Shown: positions 1 through 11,423, numbered from the stretch's first letter. The stretch: 64,000 nucleotides of DNA from Schistocerca nitens (GCF_023898315.1 NC_064625.1:102224269-102288268); one strand, 5' to 3'. Notes: generated by a model from the sequence alone, not told the origin. Program-made: numbers and translations.

Positions 1-639
1 AGCAGTGGCTGTGACAGTGTAAGTGGGATGTTTAGGTTTTTATGTTGGTAACGCCACGTAGCGCTCTGTATTAAAATCACTGACTGTGCTGAGTGAAGTC
101 TGTGGCTGGTTTGCGTTGTTGGAATATTTGCTATTGTAGTGTTGGCCTGTTGGATGTGAACAGCGCGTAGCGTTGCGCAGTTGGAGGTGAGCCGCCAGCA
201 GTGGTGGATGTGGGGGGGAGAGATGGCAGAATTTTGAGAGCGGACTATCTGGACATGTTTCCATCAGAAAGAGTAAATTTGTAATGCTGTATATCATGAA
301 CTGATTATATATGATGACTTCTGAATATTATTACCAGTAAGGTAAATACTTTGTTTGTTCTCTATCAAACTCTTTCATTTGCTAACTATGCCTATCAGTA
401 GTTAGGGTCTGCAGTAGTTTTTTATTTAGCTGGCAGCATTGGCGCTCGCTGTATTGCAGTAGTTCGAGTAACGAAGATTTTTGTGACGTAAGCGATTCAT
501 GAAAGGTATAGGATATTGTTAGGGATTATTGAAAGATTGCGTTGCGCTAAAAATAGTGTGTGCTAGTTTAGTGTTGATCGGAATAAGTAAAGAGAGAAAT
601 GTCTGAGTACGTTCAGTTCTGCTCAGCTGTTTGAAAATC
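1..639. other. No gene recognised (left edge)
   Basis: I see no coding region, RNA gene or element end that I can support here. The short open frames lack domain motifs and codon structure. A G-rich run (GGGGGGG) lies near 212-218. The stretch 560-653 continues in sense on the far side of the SINE at 654-979, so the SINE landed in an older sequence that may itself be repetitive. Confidence 0.4.
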
Positions 640-653
640 AAATAACGTAAGAG

Positions 654-979
654 AAACTTCCTGGCAGATTAAAACTGTGTGCCCGACCGAGACTCGAACT
701 CGGGACCTTTGCCTTTCGCGGGCAAGTGCTCTACCATCTGAGCTACCGAAGCACGACTCACGCCCGGTCCTCACAGCTTTACTTCTGCCAGTATCTCGTC
801 TCCTACCTTCCAAACTTTACAGAAGCTCTCCTGCGAACCTTGCAGAACTAGCACTACTGAAAGAAAGGATATTGTGGAGACATGGCTTAGCCACAGCCTG
901 GGGGATGTTTTCAGAATGAGATTTTCACTCTGCAGCGGAGTGTGCGCTGATATGAAACTTCCTGGCAGATTAAAACTGT
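654..979 (-). mobile_element. tRNA-bearing SINE with direct terminal repeats
   Basis: A tRNA-like unit lies on the minus strand (about 678-755): A-box-like GGTAGCTCAGATGGTAGAGC, B-box-like GTTCGAGTCTC. The insertion is flanked by a perfect 14-bp duplication AAATAACGTAAGAG (640-653 and 980-993), which indicates target-primed retroposition. Unusually, both ends carry the same 20-plus bases (CTTCCTGGCAGATTAAAACT) in direct orientation, so the insert holds a little more than one repeat unit. Related copies are at 18976-19165, 25024-25854, 39200-39530 and 43625-45335. It has no coding capacity. The tRNA part is a Pol III promoter remnant; I do not claim a functional tRNA. Confidence 0.85.
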
Positions 980-1002
980 AAATAACGTAAGAGGTTTTTC
1001 AG

Positions 1003-1385
1003 CACAGTAATTCATAAATTTTTCTAAGGGGACGTCCCGAGCGTGGCTGATCATGGAGCTCTGTTTCTGCATTTCCCGAAGCTGTAACTTTCTTTACCCG
1101 TCGCCCAGCTGCACTCGTATCAACTGCAGCATCGTCATACACTGCACACAAATGTTTATGGATGTTCACCGAGGTTTTTTTTCTGCACACGAGATTTCAA
1201 TAACAGCACGCTGCTTGTAAAGTGAGTCGTATGTAGACGCCAGTTAGACGCTGCCAGAACAGTTCGAAACGCCACCGGCGCACGGAACAAACATCAAAAG
1301 TGGAGCACCAACTAGGACGTTTGTCAATGTATATTAAGGGCTTTTTAAAAAAAAAATTGGGGCATTAGTTACTGAACGACCCTCG
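1003..1385 (-). mobile_element. mariner 5' end fragment
   Basis: The right end on the plus strand reads as a mariner terminal repeat, ...CTGAACGACCCTCG followed by TA (1386-1387), close to the ends of the mariner at 8478-9796. Reading leftwards on the minus strand, 1190-1020 encodes a degenerate mariner N-terminal helix-turn-helix segment: a tract like VDTSAAGRRVKKV and then the linker HDQPRSGRP, a conserved mariner motif. The catalytic domain is missing; the fragment stops near 1003-1020 where unrelated sequence resumes. It is a dead 5' remnant. Confidence 0.7.
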
Positions 1386-1387
1386 TA

Positions 1388-2110
1388 TTTTGAAAGAGGA
1401 CAAAGAAAGTGGCTGATAAGTGCGTGGAGATGTGTGCTAAAGTCTTGCGTCCGTTTAGCAGTATATGGACTTTCAAAATTTCGGGCTAACATTGATTGAA
1501 ATGGGGAAAAATATGGCTCATTGGATATTAAAATCACATTCTGGTGTATGCAACGTAATGTGAAGAAAGTTTAGTGCGAAAGGGAACGTTCTTATAGACA
1601 TGAACTTTTAGATTAACATAATACGGAAAACGAACTTGGTGTTTGCTAAAATGCGATTGGGGAACTTAGACTGAACTGTTTTGGCAGCTTAAAATGAATT
1701 CAACGAGCCCACAATATACATCTTGGAAAAAGTAATTCAAATTGATATAACTGGGGTCATATTTGGCTGAAAAACGCTGTTAGAGAAACTAGACTTCCAA
1801 AACCTTACTTTTGTTGGCGATGCAGTGTAATAGACACCTTCAGATTCTTAAGTGCAAGACTTTTAGAAATGGTTCTGCTTACTAGAGGAACGTGTATTAG
1901 TGGTTACCTGATGATGATTCGAATTGAGAATAGCCACTAATGGAAAAAGTATGAGGTTGCAGAGAAAACTGTTCATATCGAAATAAATAAATCAGGCCGG
2001 AAAACGTCGAAAAGGAACACAAGGACAAATGAAAGCCACTGTTTTCTGTGCCATATTGACCCAAAATGAAAATATATTGGGCGTCGTCTTGCGATTCTCG
2101 GGAAAAAAGG
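1388..2110. other. No gene recognised
   Basis: AT-rich sequence between a mariner fragment and a LINE. No coding motif, tRNA-like box or terminal repeat is visible to me. Confidence 0.4.
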
Positions 2111-2111
2111 C

Positions 2112-3670
2112 TATCTACATATATACTCCGCTAGCCACCAAGCGGTGTGTGGAGGAGGGCACAATACACGCCAAAGTCTTATTCCCCCACCTCCCCCCCC
2201 CCCCCCCCTCTGTTCAACTCGCGGATCGCGCTAGGGAAAAACGACTGTCTGAACGCCTCAGTACGAGCTCTAATTTCCCTTGTCTTTGAATGCTGATCAC
2301 TGCGCGATATGAAAGTTGGTGGTAATAATATATGCTGTACATCCTTGGCGAAGATCGGATTTCGGAATTTAGTGAGCAGCCCCTTCCGCTTAGCGCGCCG
2401 TCTATCTGCAAGTGTGCCCCACTTCCAACTTTCTGTGAGATTTGTAACGCTCTCGCGGTGGCTAAATGTACCAGTCACGAATCTTGCCGCTCTTCTTTGG
2501 ACCTTCTCAATCTCTTGTATCAGATTCAATCGGTAAAGATCCCATACAGACGAACAATACTCAAAGACTGGACGTATTGTAAGTTATTTCCTTTGTTGAA
2601 GGACTGCATCGCTTCAGCATTCTACCAATAAACCGCAGTCTAGAGTTTGCCTTATCTGTTACCTGTGTAAACTGATCATTTCATTTGAGATCATTTCGAA
2701 CAGTCACACCCAGATACTTGACGGATGGTACCGCTTCGAAAGACTGGGAATTTATTTCGTACTCGTACATTAATTGGTGTTTTCCCCTTGTTATACGCAA
2801 TTTTACACTTACTACTGTTGATACATAACTGCGACATTACACCACGCATTAATTTTCTGCAAATCCTCATCGATTTGTTCACAACTGTCGTGTGATACTA
2901 CTTTCCTGTAGACTACAGCATCATCGACAAACAGGCTAATGCCGCCGTCAATACCATCAACCAGATCGTTTACGTAAATCGTAAAAAGCAGCGGACCTAT
3001 TATGCTTTCCTGGGGCACACCTGAAGTTACGATAGTTTCTGTTGAAGTCACCTCGTTCAGGACGACATACTGCCCCCTGTCTGTTAGAAAACTTTCTATC
3101 CAACCGCATATGTTATCGGATAGACCGTAAGTGCGCACTTTTTGAAGCAAGCGACAGTGCGGAACTGAGTCGAACACCTTTCGAAAGTCAAGAAATATGG
3201 CATCAACCTGGGAGCTGGTACCTAGAGCCTATTGTATATCATGCACAAAGAGGGCCAGCTGTGTCTCCCATGACCGCTGTTTCCTAAAACCGTGCTGGTT
3301 TCTGCAGATGAGCTTCTCAGAGTCTAGAAAGGTCATTATGTCTGAACACAAAATATGTCCCATGATTGTACAACAAATCGATGTCAGTGAAATTGGCCGG
3401 TAATTATGTGCATCCGATTTTCTACCCTTTTTATAGATTGCTATGACCTGGGCCTTCTTCCAGTCCCGTGGATCTTTCCGCTGTTCCAATGATCTCTGAC
3501 AGATGATTAATAAGAATGGTGCTTTATTTGTAGCATAGTCAACATATAATCTTATGGGGAAAGCTTCTCGGCCAGATGCCTTCCTGGCGCCTAAGGATCT
3601 TAACTGTTTTACAATCCCAGATACACTAAACACTATGTCAGCCATCGTTGCGTTTGTTCGATAATAGACA
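2112..3670 (-). mobile_element. CR1/L2-type LINE, decayed reverse transcriptase
   Basis: Minus-strand frames give the middle and C-terminal parts of a non-LTR reverse transcriptase. 3660-3229 has the linker, then NYRPISLTSICC and NQHGFRKQRSWETQLALF. 3177-2812 has the SGVPQ..IGPLLFTIYVNDL block and the catalytic box as FVDD instead of FADD. 2529-2179 has the C-terminal EIEKVQRRAARFVTG block. At least two frameshifts separate these pieces and no endonuclease domain is present, so the copy is 5'-truncated and dead. The 3' end (near 2112) carries the family's GTGTGTGG...AGGGCAC signature, with a poly-C run at about 2188-2209. The clade (CR1/L2 against other jockey-supergroup LINEs) is my judgement from motif style. 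Confidence 0.8.
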
Positions 3671-4169
3671 AAACGGACAAGAAACTTTTTGCTGTGCAGT
3701 GCACATACACCTGACAATTTACTTCTGCAGCGAATTTGGACGCATGTAATATTGCTACGTTAGCTCTGCTGAAACATACGTTAGCTCTCTCGCCCCATAT
3801 GGGAGCCACCTTCTTTCGTTTATAGTATACATGAATGAGAATTTCAGTATGTATGAACATGATACAAGGCAGGAATGAAAGTTTCCATTCCAGTCAGTAG
3901 GGTCATTAGCTTCTGAAACTTCCGCTACCAACTGTGCGATTCCAATTTTCCACATCAGATAAAAAGTATTTTATCATTTTCACTTTTCAGTTAAACCCCA
4001 AGGACAATCTACTAGCTCACTGCCTCTCTTTAGTAGCCGAATTTTGTGCAGTATGTGTGCATCCATAGGAGACTTGTAACGAAGTACAAAACTTGCTAGT
4101 GCGACTAGTGTAACCTTTCTAGAAGATAGTAAAAAAGAAAATCAATCATTAGCTCCAATATTATTAATA
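3671..4169. other. No gene recognised
   Basis: Nothing assignable between the LINE and Tc1-like copy A. Confidence 0.35.
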
Positions 4170-5587
4170 CACTCCTGGAAATTGAAATAAGATCACCGTG
4201 AATTCATTGTCCCAGGAAGGGGAAACTTTATTGACACATTCCTGGGGTCAGATACAACACATGATCACACTGACAGAACCACAGGCACATAGACACAGGC
4301 AACAGAGCATGCACAATGTCGGCACTAGTACAGTGTATATCCACCTTTCGCAGCAATGCAGGCTGCTATTCTCCCATGGAGACGATCGTAGAGATGCTGG
4401 ATGTAGTCCTGTGGAACGGCTTGCCATGCCATTTCCACCTGGCGCCTCAGTTGGACCAGCGTTCGTGCTGGACGTGCAGACCGCGTGAGACGACGCTTCA
4501 TCCAGTCCCAAACATGCTCAATGGGGGACAGATCCGGAGATCTTGCTGGCCAGGGTAGTTGACTTACACCTTCTAGAGCACGTTGGGTGGCACGGGATAC
4601 ATGCGGACGTGCATTGTCCTGTTGGAACAGCAAGTTCCCTTGCCCGTCTAGGAATGGTAGAACGATGGGTTCGATGACGGTTTGGATGTACCGTGCACTA
4701 TTCAGTGTCCCCTCGACGATCACCAGTGGTGTACGGCCAGTGTAGGAGATCGCTCCCCACACCATGATGCCGGGTGTTGGCCCTGTGTGCCTCGGTCGTA
4801 TGCAGTTCTGATTGTGGCGCTCACCTGCACGGCGCCAAACACGCATACGACCATCATTGGCACCAAGGCAGAAGCGACTCTCATCGCTGAAGACGACACT
4901 CCATTCGTCCTTCCATTCACGCCTGTCGCGACACCACTGGAGGCGGGCTGCACGATGTTGGGGCGTGAGCGGAAGACGGCCTAACGGTGTGCGGGACCGT
5001 AGCCCAGCTTCATGGAGACGGTTGCGAATGGTCCTCGCCGATACCCCAGGAGCAACAGTGTCCCTAATTTGCTGGGAAGTGGCGGTGCGGTCCCCTACGG
5101 CACTGCGTAGGATCCTACGGTCTTGGCGTGCATCCGTGCGTCGCTGCGGTCCGGTCCCAGGTGGACGGGCACGTGCACCTTCCGCCGACCACTGGCGACA
5201 ACATCGATGTACTGTGGAGACCTCACGCCCCACGTGTTGAGCAATTCGGCGGTACGTCCACCCGGCCTCCCGCATGCCCACTATACGCCCTTGCTAAAAG
5301 TCCGTCAACTGCACATACGGTTCACGTCCACGCTGTCGCGGCATGCTACCAGTGTTAAAGACTGCGATGGAGCTCCGTATGCCACGGCAAACTGGCTGAC
5401 ACTGACGGCGGCGGTGCACAAATGCTGCGCAGCTAGCGCCATTCGACGGCCAACACCGCGGTTCCTGGTGTGTCCGCTGTGCCGTGCGTGTGATCATTGC
5501 TTGTACAGCCCTCTCGCAGTGTCCGGAGCAAGTATGGTGGGTCTGACACACCGGTGTCAAGTGTTCTTTTTTCCATTTCCAGGAGTG
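4170..5587 (-). mobile_element. Tc1-like element, copy A
   Basis: Bounded by TA on both sides (4168-4169, 5588-5589) with imperfect terminal inverted repeats starting CACTCCTGGAAATTGAAATA at the left and matching about 28 bases at the right. It is 1418 bp, against 1422 bp for copies B, C and D. The transposase lies on the minus strand, with an AATAAAG signal after the stop. It shares near-identity with the other three copies through most of its length. Confidence 0.93.
4325..5344 (-). pseudogene. Tc1-like transposase, copy A (nonsense mutation)
   Basis: Corresponds to the 340-residue cut-and-paste transposase of copies B-D. Reading from the same ATG (5344), codon 17 is TAG where the siblings have GAG (5296-5294). 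A 3-base deletion also removes one Arg before the first catalytic Asp (..DEWSVVFSDES). From an internal Met at 5281 a 318-residue frame stays open with all three catalytic acidic residues (SDES, QQDNARPH, SPIEHVWD). That truncated frame would lack most of the first DNA-binding helix, so I regard the copy as non-autonomous, though its ends could still be mobilised in trans. Confidence 0.85.
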
Positions 5588-5607
5588 TATTTCTGTGCAT
5601 CGTTTAA

Positions 5608-5624
5608 AAGTGTGTGTGTGTGTG

Positions 5625-5690
<66 letters not shown>
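5608..5690. repeat. (GT)n microsatellite
   Basis: A long GT dinucleotide run with a short TATATAT interruption near 5626-5632. Open frames through it that read as VCVCVC or HTHTHT are artefacts of the repeat. Confidence 0.95.
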
Positions 5691-5734
5691 GTATTCAGTA
5701 TCAAAGGTTATCTGTACGCGGTCCCTTCGCAGAT

Positions 5735-5918
5735 GGCCGACCACGGTGGCCACGTGGTTCTAGGCGCTTCAATCCGGAACTGCGCGGCTGCTACGGTCGC
5801 AGGTTCGTATCCTGCTTCAGGCATGGATGTGTGTAATGTTCTTAGGTTTAAGAAGTTCTAAGTTCTAGGGGACTGGTGACATCAGAAGTTAAGTCGCATA
5901 GTGCTCAGAGCCATTTGA
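5735..5918 (+). mobile_element. tRNA-Leu/Ser-like SINE
   Basis: The head resembles a class II tRNA (GGTTCTAGGCGCTTC then a long variable arm GCTGCTACGGTCGC and B box GGTTCGTATCC). The tail is the shared one: CTTAGGTT...GTTCTAAGTTCTAGGGGACT...GCTCAGAGCCATTTGAA. It ends in a short CA repeat (5919-5940). Same family as 10917-11115, 27009-27202, 27576-27766, 33793-33987, 42074-42267 and 43393-43596. Confidence 0.85.
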
Positions 5919-5940
5919 ACACATACACACACACACACAA

Positions 5941-7004
5941 ACCTGTTCTTATCACAAAAATTCAATTTCCTCCTCTGAACGCGAAAATTTGTTGTTAGCG
6001 TCCACCGAAATATGGAGAAATGATACCTGCAATAAAATAAGAACAAGCAAACCCTGCACAGAAAGATGTAACTGTTCGTTTTCTCTGCGTGCTGTTTCAA
6101 AGTGGAATGGTTGAGAAATAACTTTGTAGGTACAACATGTAATGTAACATTAACACACACAGGTTAGATCCACATGGACTGAAGAAATCAAATGTTGCCG
6201 AACGTGATGTTAATGCGGGAAACGCTAACGGGTGTAGCACCACACGGGAACCCCGAACTTGAACTTCAATACAAAGCCCTCTTCCTGGGTGATGTTGGAC
6301 AAGAGACATCTGTTTCTATTCTTTACTGTCTTCTCCCTGTTCTTTTCTTAAAACATAACATCAGTTTATAATTTCTAACTTCCAAATGCATCTACTTTTA
6401 TTTGAAAATACGAATAGATATGTGAAACTGCTGAAGTAAGTCAAATATAATATTAAAGGGCGGACAATAGAACTCCACGCAGCATGGAAAAATGTCTCAA
6501 TTGCATAAGGCAGTTTTGCTGCGCTGTTGGTTCGAAGTGTAGTGGTCTGTATGGAGCATTATGACCTGCATAAAGTAATTAGATGGCGGCCCTGGTAGTC
6601 ATAATGCAGTTTGGGAAATAAGTCGTCGTCACATCCACTACTGAAGCCAACACTCGGCCAGTTCGTGATCCGATTTTGAATAACTGACGAGTGACTATCA
6701 ATGAAGTGGTGAAGTGGCAAACCAGATGCATGTTTCTATATATTACGTCATTCATAACAGGCTCATGACTCGTAAAGTCTGTGTAAGATGTGTCCCATAA
6801 CATCTCAATGAAGAAAGTGCAATCGTGTCAGAAGCTGTCAGCAGGTACTGGTAGGTGAAATGTTTATGGAATGAATCACCTCCAGAGGTGAGACATTGAT
6901 TCATCAGTCTGAACCGGAGTGCAATTGCCAGAGCATGAAAAGGGAATATCCTGGATCACAAGAGAAAAAGGGATTCATGAGCAAACCTGCAGCAGCATAA
7001 GTTT
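5941..7004. other. No gene recognised
   Basis: No feature I can support. The sequence just before 7005 may be more 5' LINE sequence that I cannot recognise. Confidence 0.35.
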
Positions 7005-8178
7005 CTTGAGGACGAGCAGGGGCCAATTTTGGAACATTACCTGGAAATCTTAGAAGAAAGATTAAGGAAAGGCAAACCTACGTTTCTAGCATTTGTAGAC
7101 TTAGAGAAAGCCTTTGACAATGTTGACTGGAATACTCTCTTTCAAATTCTAAAGGTGGCAGGGGTAAAATACAGGGAGCGAAAGGCTATTTACAATTTGT
7201 ACAGAAACCAGATGGCAGTTATAAGAGTCGAGGGACATGAAAGGGAAGCAGTGGTTGGGAAGGGAGTAAGACAGGGTTGTAGCCTCTCCCCGATGTTATT
7301 CAATCTGTATATTGAGCAAGCAGTAAAGGAAACAAATGAAAAATTCGGAGTAGGTATTAAAATCCATTGAGAAGAAATAAAAACTTTGAGGTTCGCCGAT
7401 GACATTGTAATTCTGTCAGAGACAGCAAAGGACTTGGAAGAGCAGTTGAACGGAACGGATGGTGTCTTGAAGGGAGGATATAAGATGAACATCAACAAAA
7501 GCAAAACGAGGATAATGGAATGTAGTCGAATTAAGTCGGGTGATGTTGAGGGTATTAGATTAGGAAATGAGACACTTAAAGTAGTAAAGGAGTTTTGCTA
7601 TTTGGGGAGAAAAATAACTGATGATGGTCGAAGTAAAGGGGATATAAAATGTAGACTGGCAATGGCAAGGAAAGCGTTTCTGAAGAAGAGAAATTTGTTA
7701 ACATCAAGTATAGATTTAAGTGTCAGGAAGTCATTTCTGAAAGTATTTGTATGGAGTGTAGCCATGTATGGAAGTGAAACATGGACGGTAAATAGTTTGG
7801 ACAAGAAGAGAATAGAAGCTTTCGAAATGTGGTGCTACAGAAGAATGTTGAAGATTAGATGGGTAGATCACATAACTAATGAGGAGGTACTGAATAGAAT
7901 TGGGGAGAAGAGGAGTTTGTGGCACAACTTGACCAGAAGAAGGGATCGGTTGGTAGGACATATTCTGAGGCATCAAGGGATCACCAATTTAGTATTGGAG
8001 GGCAGCGTGGAGGGTAAAAATCGTAGAAGCAGACCAAGAGATGAATACACTAAGCAGATTCAGAAGGATGTAGGTTGCAGTAGGTACTGGGAGATGAAGA
8101 AGCTGGCACAGGATAGAGTAGCGTGGAGAACTGCATCAAACCAGTCTCAGGACTGAAGACCACAACAACAACAACACC
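7005..8178 (+). mobile_element. RTE-like LINE, 5'-truncated, one in-frame stop
   Basis: One reading frame (7029-8156) encodes the palm and C-terminal region of a non-LTR reverse transcriptase: FVDLEKAFDNVDW, GVRQGCSLSPMLFNLY, the intact catalytic box FADDIVILSE, then FCYLG.KITDDG, MYGSETWT and the C-terminal EAFEMWCYRRMLKIRWVDH. It is broken only by TGA at 7368-7370, where the copy at 17450-18276 has Gly. The endonuclease domain is absent. The 3' end is GAAGACCACAACAACAACAAC, a simple-repeat tail typical of RTE-type LINEs. Other copies: 17450-18276, 28932-29468, 38508-38724, and distantly 32380-32640. Confidence 0.85.
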
Positions 8179-8458
8179 TGGAAAATGGGCCAAAAGGAAA
8201 CAGCAACGATACTTTATGCTTTGCAACGTGTTGAAGCCTGGAACCCTCCAAACCGAAACAAATGCGGAGGTGCAAAGTCAAATTGCGACTTCTTTTTCTC
8301 TTTTTACAACAATGCATGTGCAGGGGCAACTAGTAGAGACTAATCCATCTGCACTTACCGAAGGCATCAAGTGGCATAGCCATAACCATTGTTTGTTTTG
8401 GTCAATGCCAGACTGAAATTCGACGATGACTGCCACCGATAGCATGTTTACAACCTCC
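8179..8458. other. No gene recognised
   Basis: No assignable feature; the last bases (ACCATCTACATCTA) are the hexamer tail of the LINE that continues at 9797. Confidence 0.35.
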
Positions 8459-8477
8459 CTTGTACCATCTACATCTA

Positions 8478-9796
8478 CGAGGGCGGTTCAATAAGTAATG
8501 CAACACATTTTTTTTCTCGGCCAATTTTGGTTGAAAAAACCGGATATTTCTTGTGGAATATTTTCAAACATTCCCGCTTCGTCTCGTATAGTTTCATTGA
8601 CTTCCGACAGGTGGCAGCGCTGTACGGAGCTGTTAAAATGGCGTCTGTAACGGATGTGCGTTGCAAACAACGGGCAGTGATCGAGTTTCTTTTGGCGGAA
8701 AACCAGGGCATCTCAGATATTCATAGGCGCTTGCAGAATGTCTACGGTGATCTGGCAGTGGACAAAAGCACGGTGAGTCGTTGGGCAAAGCGTGTGTCAT
8801 CATCGCCGCAAGGTCAAGCAAGACTGTCTGATCTCCCGCGTGCGGGCCGGCCGTGCACAGCTGTGACTCCTGCAATGGCATGAGATGATCGACGGATCAC
8901 CATCGAACAACTCATTGCTCAACTTGATATCTCTGTTGGTAGTGCTGTCACAATTGTCCACCAGTTGGGATATTCAAAGGTTTGTTCCCGCTGGGTCCCT
9001 CGTTGTCTAACCGAACACCATAAAGAGCAAAGGAGAACCATCTGTGCGGAATTGCTTGCTCGTCATGTGGCTGAGGGTGACAATTTCTTATCAAAGATTG
9101 TTACAGGCGATGAAACATGGGTTCATCACTTCGAACCTGAAACAAAACGGCAATCAATGGAGTGGCGCCACACCCACTCCCCTACCAAGAAAAAGTTTAA
9201 AGCCATAGCCTCAGCCGGTAAAGTCATGGTTACAGTCTTCTGGGACGCTGAAGGGGTTATTCTGTTCGATGTCCTTCCCCATGGTCAAACGATCAACTCT
9301 GAAGTGTATTGTGCTACTCTTCAGAAATTGAAGAAACGACTTCAGCATGTTCGTAGGCACAAAAATCTGAACGAACTTCTCCTTCTTCATGACAACGCAA
9401 GACCTCACGCAAGTCTTCGCACCCGAGAGGAGCTCACAAAACTTCAGTGGACTGTTCTTCCTCATGCACCCTACAGCCCCGATCTCGCACCGTCGGATTT
9501 CCATATGTTTGGCCCAATGAAGGACGCAATCCGTGGGAGGCACTACGCGGATGATGAAGAAGTTATTGATGCAGTACGACGTTGGCTCCGACATCGACCA
9601 GTGGAATGGTACCGTGCAGGCATACAGGCCCTCATTTCAAGGTGGCGTAAGGCCGTATCATTGAATGGAGATTACGTTGAAAAATAGTGTTGTGTAGCTA
9701 AAAGATTGGGGAATAACCTGGTGTATTTCAATGCTGAATAAAACAACCCCTGTTTCAGAAAAAAAATGTGTTGCATTACTTATTGAACTGCCCTCG
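8478..9796 (+). mobile_element. mariner element, nearly intact
   Basis: 1319 bp with TA on both sides (8476-8477, 9797-9798). The terminal inverted repeats begin CGAGGGCGGTTCAATAAGTA and extend about 36 bases with roughly one mismatch. It encodes a DD34D transposase interrupted by a single stop. The insertion site is inside the (ACATCT)n tail of a CR1/L2-type LINE, so it is younger than that LINE. Confidence 0.93.
8638..9687 (+). pseudogene. mariner transposase with one TGA stop
   Basis: A cut-and-paste transposase of about 349 codons, the usual mariner length. From the ATG at 8638 it shows the N-terminal helix-turn-helix region, VDKSTVSRWAKR, the DLPRAGRP linker, and after a single in-frame TGA (8881-8883) the catalytic domain: first Asp in TGDETWVHHFEPE, second in LLLHDNARPHA, and third in YSPDLAPSDFHMFG. 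I count 34 residues between the second and third Asp. No frameshift is visible, so only the one stop blocks the full protein. CGA to TGA would explain it, but the ancestral codon is not shown by any second copy here. Confidence 0.88.
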
Positions 9797-10640
9797 TACA
9801 TCTACATCCACACGGAGACACTGAAATTCACAATTAAGTGCCTCGCAGAGGGCTCATAGAACCACCTTCAAGCAATTTCTCTTGTGTTCCATTGTTGAAC
9901 AGTATATGGAAATTATTTCAATGATCATTTCTCCCTATGTCGGTGGGTGGTAACAAAATATTTTAGCATTTGGAGGAGAAAGTTGGCGACTGAAATTACA
10001 TGTAAAGATCTCGCTGCAGCGAAAAAACACCTTTGTCTTCATGATTGCCACCGCAACTCGCGTATGATATGCATGACACCCTATCCCTATTTCCCTATAA
10101 TACAAAACGAGCTGCCCTTCTTTGGGCTTTTTCGATGTCCTCTGTTAGTCCCATTTGATGGGGATCCCACAACGCGGAGCAATACTACAGAAGACGACGG
10201 ACAAGCATCTTGTAAGTCTTCTGGCAATAAGTAGCACGATTTGGCTCGTTTTCCCCACGACATCATGTATGTGATCGTTCCAGTTTAAGTTCTTCGTAAC
10301 TGTAATTCTTGTGTATTTAGTTGAATTCACTGCCTTCAGATTTGTGTGACTTATCGTGTGCCTGAAATTTAGCGGATTCCTTTTAGTACTCAGGTGGATG
10401 GTTTCACACTTCTCATTATTTAGGGTCAATTACAAATTTTCTCATCGTACAAATAGCTTGTCTACATCAATTTGCAAATGATTTTGATCATTTGCTGACA
10501 TTACAAGATGGTAAATGACAGCATCATCTGCAAACAGTCTAAGAGGACTGATCAAATTGTCTCCTAAATTAGAAACAGCAGAGGTCCTATAAAACTTCCT
10601 TGGGGGTTCACCCAGTATCACTTCTGTTTTATTCAATGAG
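9797..10640 (-). mobile_element. CR1/L2-type LINE 3' portion
   Basis: Minus-strand remnants: 10636-10442 has LRLFADDAVIYH, the reverse transcriptase catalytic box. 10429-10145 has KCETIHLSTKRNPL...VNSTKYTRITVTKNLNWNDHI and the decayed C-terminal block. The 3' end is the hexamer tail (ACATCT)n at 9797-9810, continuing to 8463-8477 across the mariner insertion. Several stops and frame breaks; 5'-truncated. Confidence 0.72.
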
Positions 10641-10903
10641 CACCTCTATACACCTACTGTGTGGAACTCCAGGGTGTCAATCGCATCTTCTTTGGGGCTG
10701 TCATTGATAGAGATGGGAATTCAAACGACTGATTACACAGCTGGTCCATATGCATCAATCACTTCCCTCTCATGTGTAACCACTTGTTTACAAAGAATTT
10801 AGACCTTTATAACTTACTACTGGAATTTGTTTTAAAGTTGGATTTAAAATGTAACTGTTAAGTTGGGTTTGTGTGTGTGTGAACACATGTCCACCCTTGC
10901 ATG
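10641..10903. other. No gene recognised
   Basis: Unassigned; includes a short GTGTGTGT run near 10869. Confidence 0.35.
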
Positions 10904-10916
10904 TGTGAAGGTGTTG

Positions 10917-11115
10917 CCGGCCAAAGTGGCCGTGCGGTTAAAGGCGCTGCAGTCTGGAACCGCAAGACCGCTACGGTCGCAGGTTCGAATCCTGCCTCGG
11001 GCATGGATGTTTGTGATGTCCTTAGGTTAGTTAGGTTTAACTAGTTCTAAGTTCTAGGGGACTAATGACCTCAGCAGTTGAGTCCCATAGTGCTCAGAGC
11101 CATTTGAACCATTTT
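10917..11115 (+). mobile_element. tRNA-Leu/Ser-like SINE with 13-bp duplication
   Basis: Starts CCGGCCAAAGTGGCCGTGCG and ends GAGCCATTTGAACCATTT. The tRNA-like head has the long variable arm GACCGCTACGGTC, marking a class II (Leu or Ser) origin, and the B box GGTTCGAATCC. Flanked by a perfect 13-bp duplication TGTGAAGGTGTTG (10904-10916, 11116-11128). It is nearly full length and looks fairly young. Confidence 0.93.
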
Positions 11116-11167
11116 TGTGAAGGTGTTGTTTTGCACTGTTTGAAATCTGATAGTTAACTGAAGGGGC

Positions 11168-11423
11168 TGACTGAGCTAGGTGGCGCAGTGGTCAGCACAT
11201 TGGCTCGCATTCGGAAGGACGACGGTTCAAACCCGCATCCGGCCATCCTGATATAGGTTTTCCGCGATTTCCCTAAATCACTTCAGGCAAATGCTGGGAT
11301 GGTTCCTTTGAAAGGCCACTGCCGATTTCCCTTCTCATCCTTTCCTAATGCGAGCTTGTGCTCTGTCTCTAATGATCTTGTTGTCGACAGGACGTTAAAC
11401 GCTAATCTCCTTCTCCTCTAAAG
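11168..11423 (+). mobile_element. tRNA-derived SINE, second family
   Basis: A head with A-box-like GGTGGCGCAGTGGTCAGCAC and B-box-like GACGGTTCAAACCC, then a conserved body GGTTTTCCGCGATTTCCCTA...GGGATGGTTCC. The tail GACGTTAAACGCTAATCTCC is typical of a widespread arthropod SINE type. A second copy is at 53255-53445. I cannot assign the parental tRNA with confidence. Confidence 0.8.

Noticed and set aside
5608-5690. Tandem spacer-repeat array such as CRISPR
   Set aside because: Simple GT dinucleotide repeat; no direct repeats with unique spacers occur anywhere, and the window is eukaryotic.
5123-5836. A 237-codon plus-strand open frame (and similar antisense frames in the other Tc1-like copies)
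   Set aside because: It is the antisense shadow of the Tc1-like transposase and then runs into the (GT)n repeat. GC-rich coding sequence leaves several frames open in all four copies at the same places.
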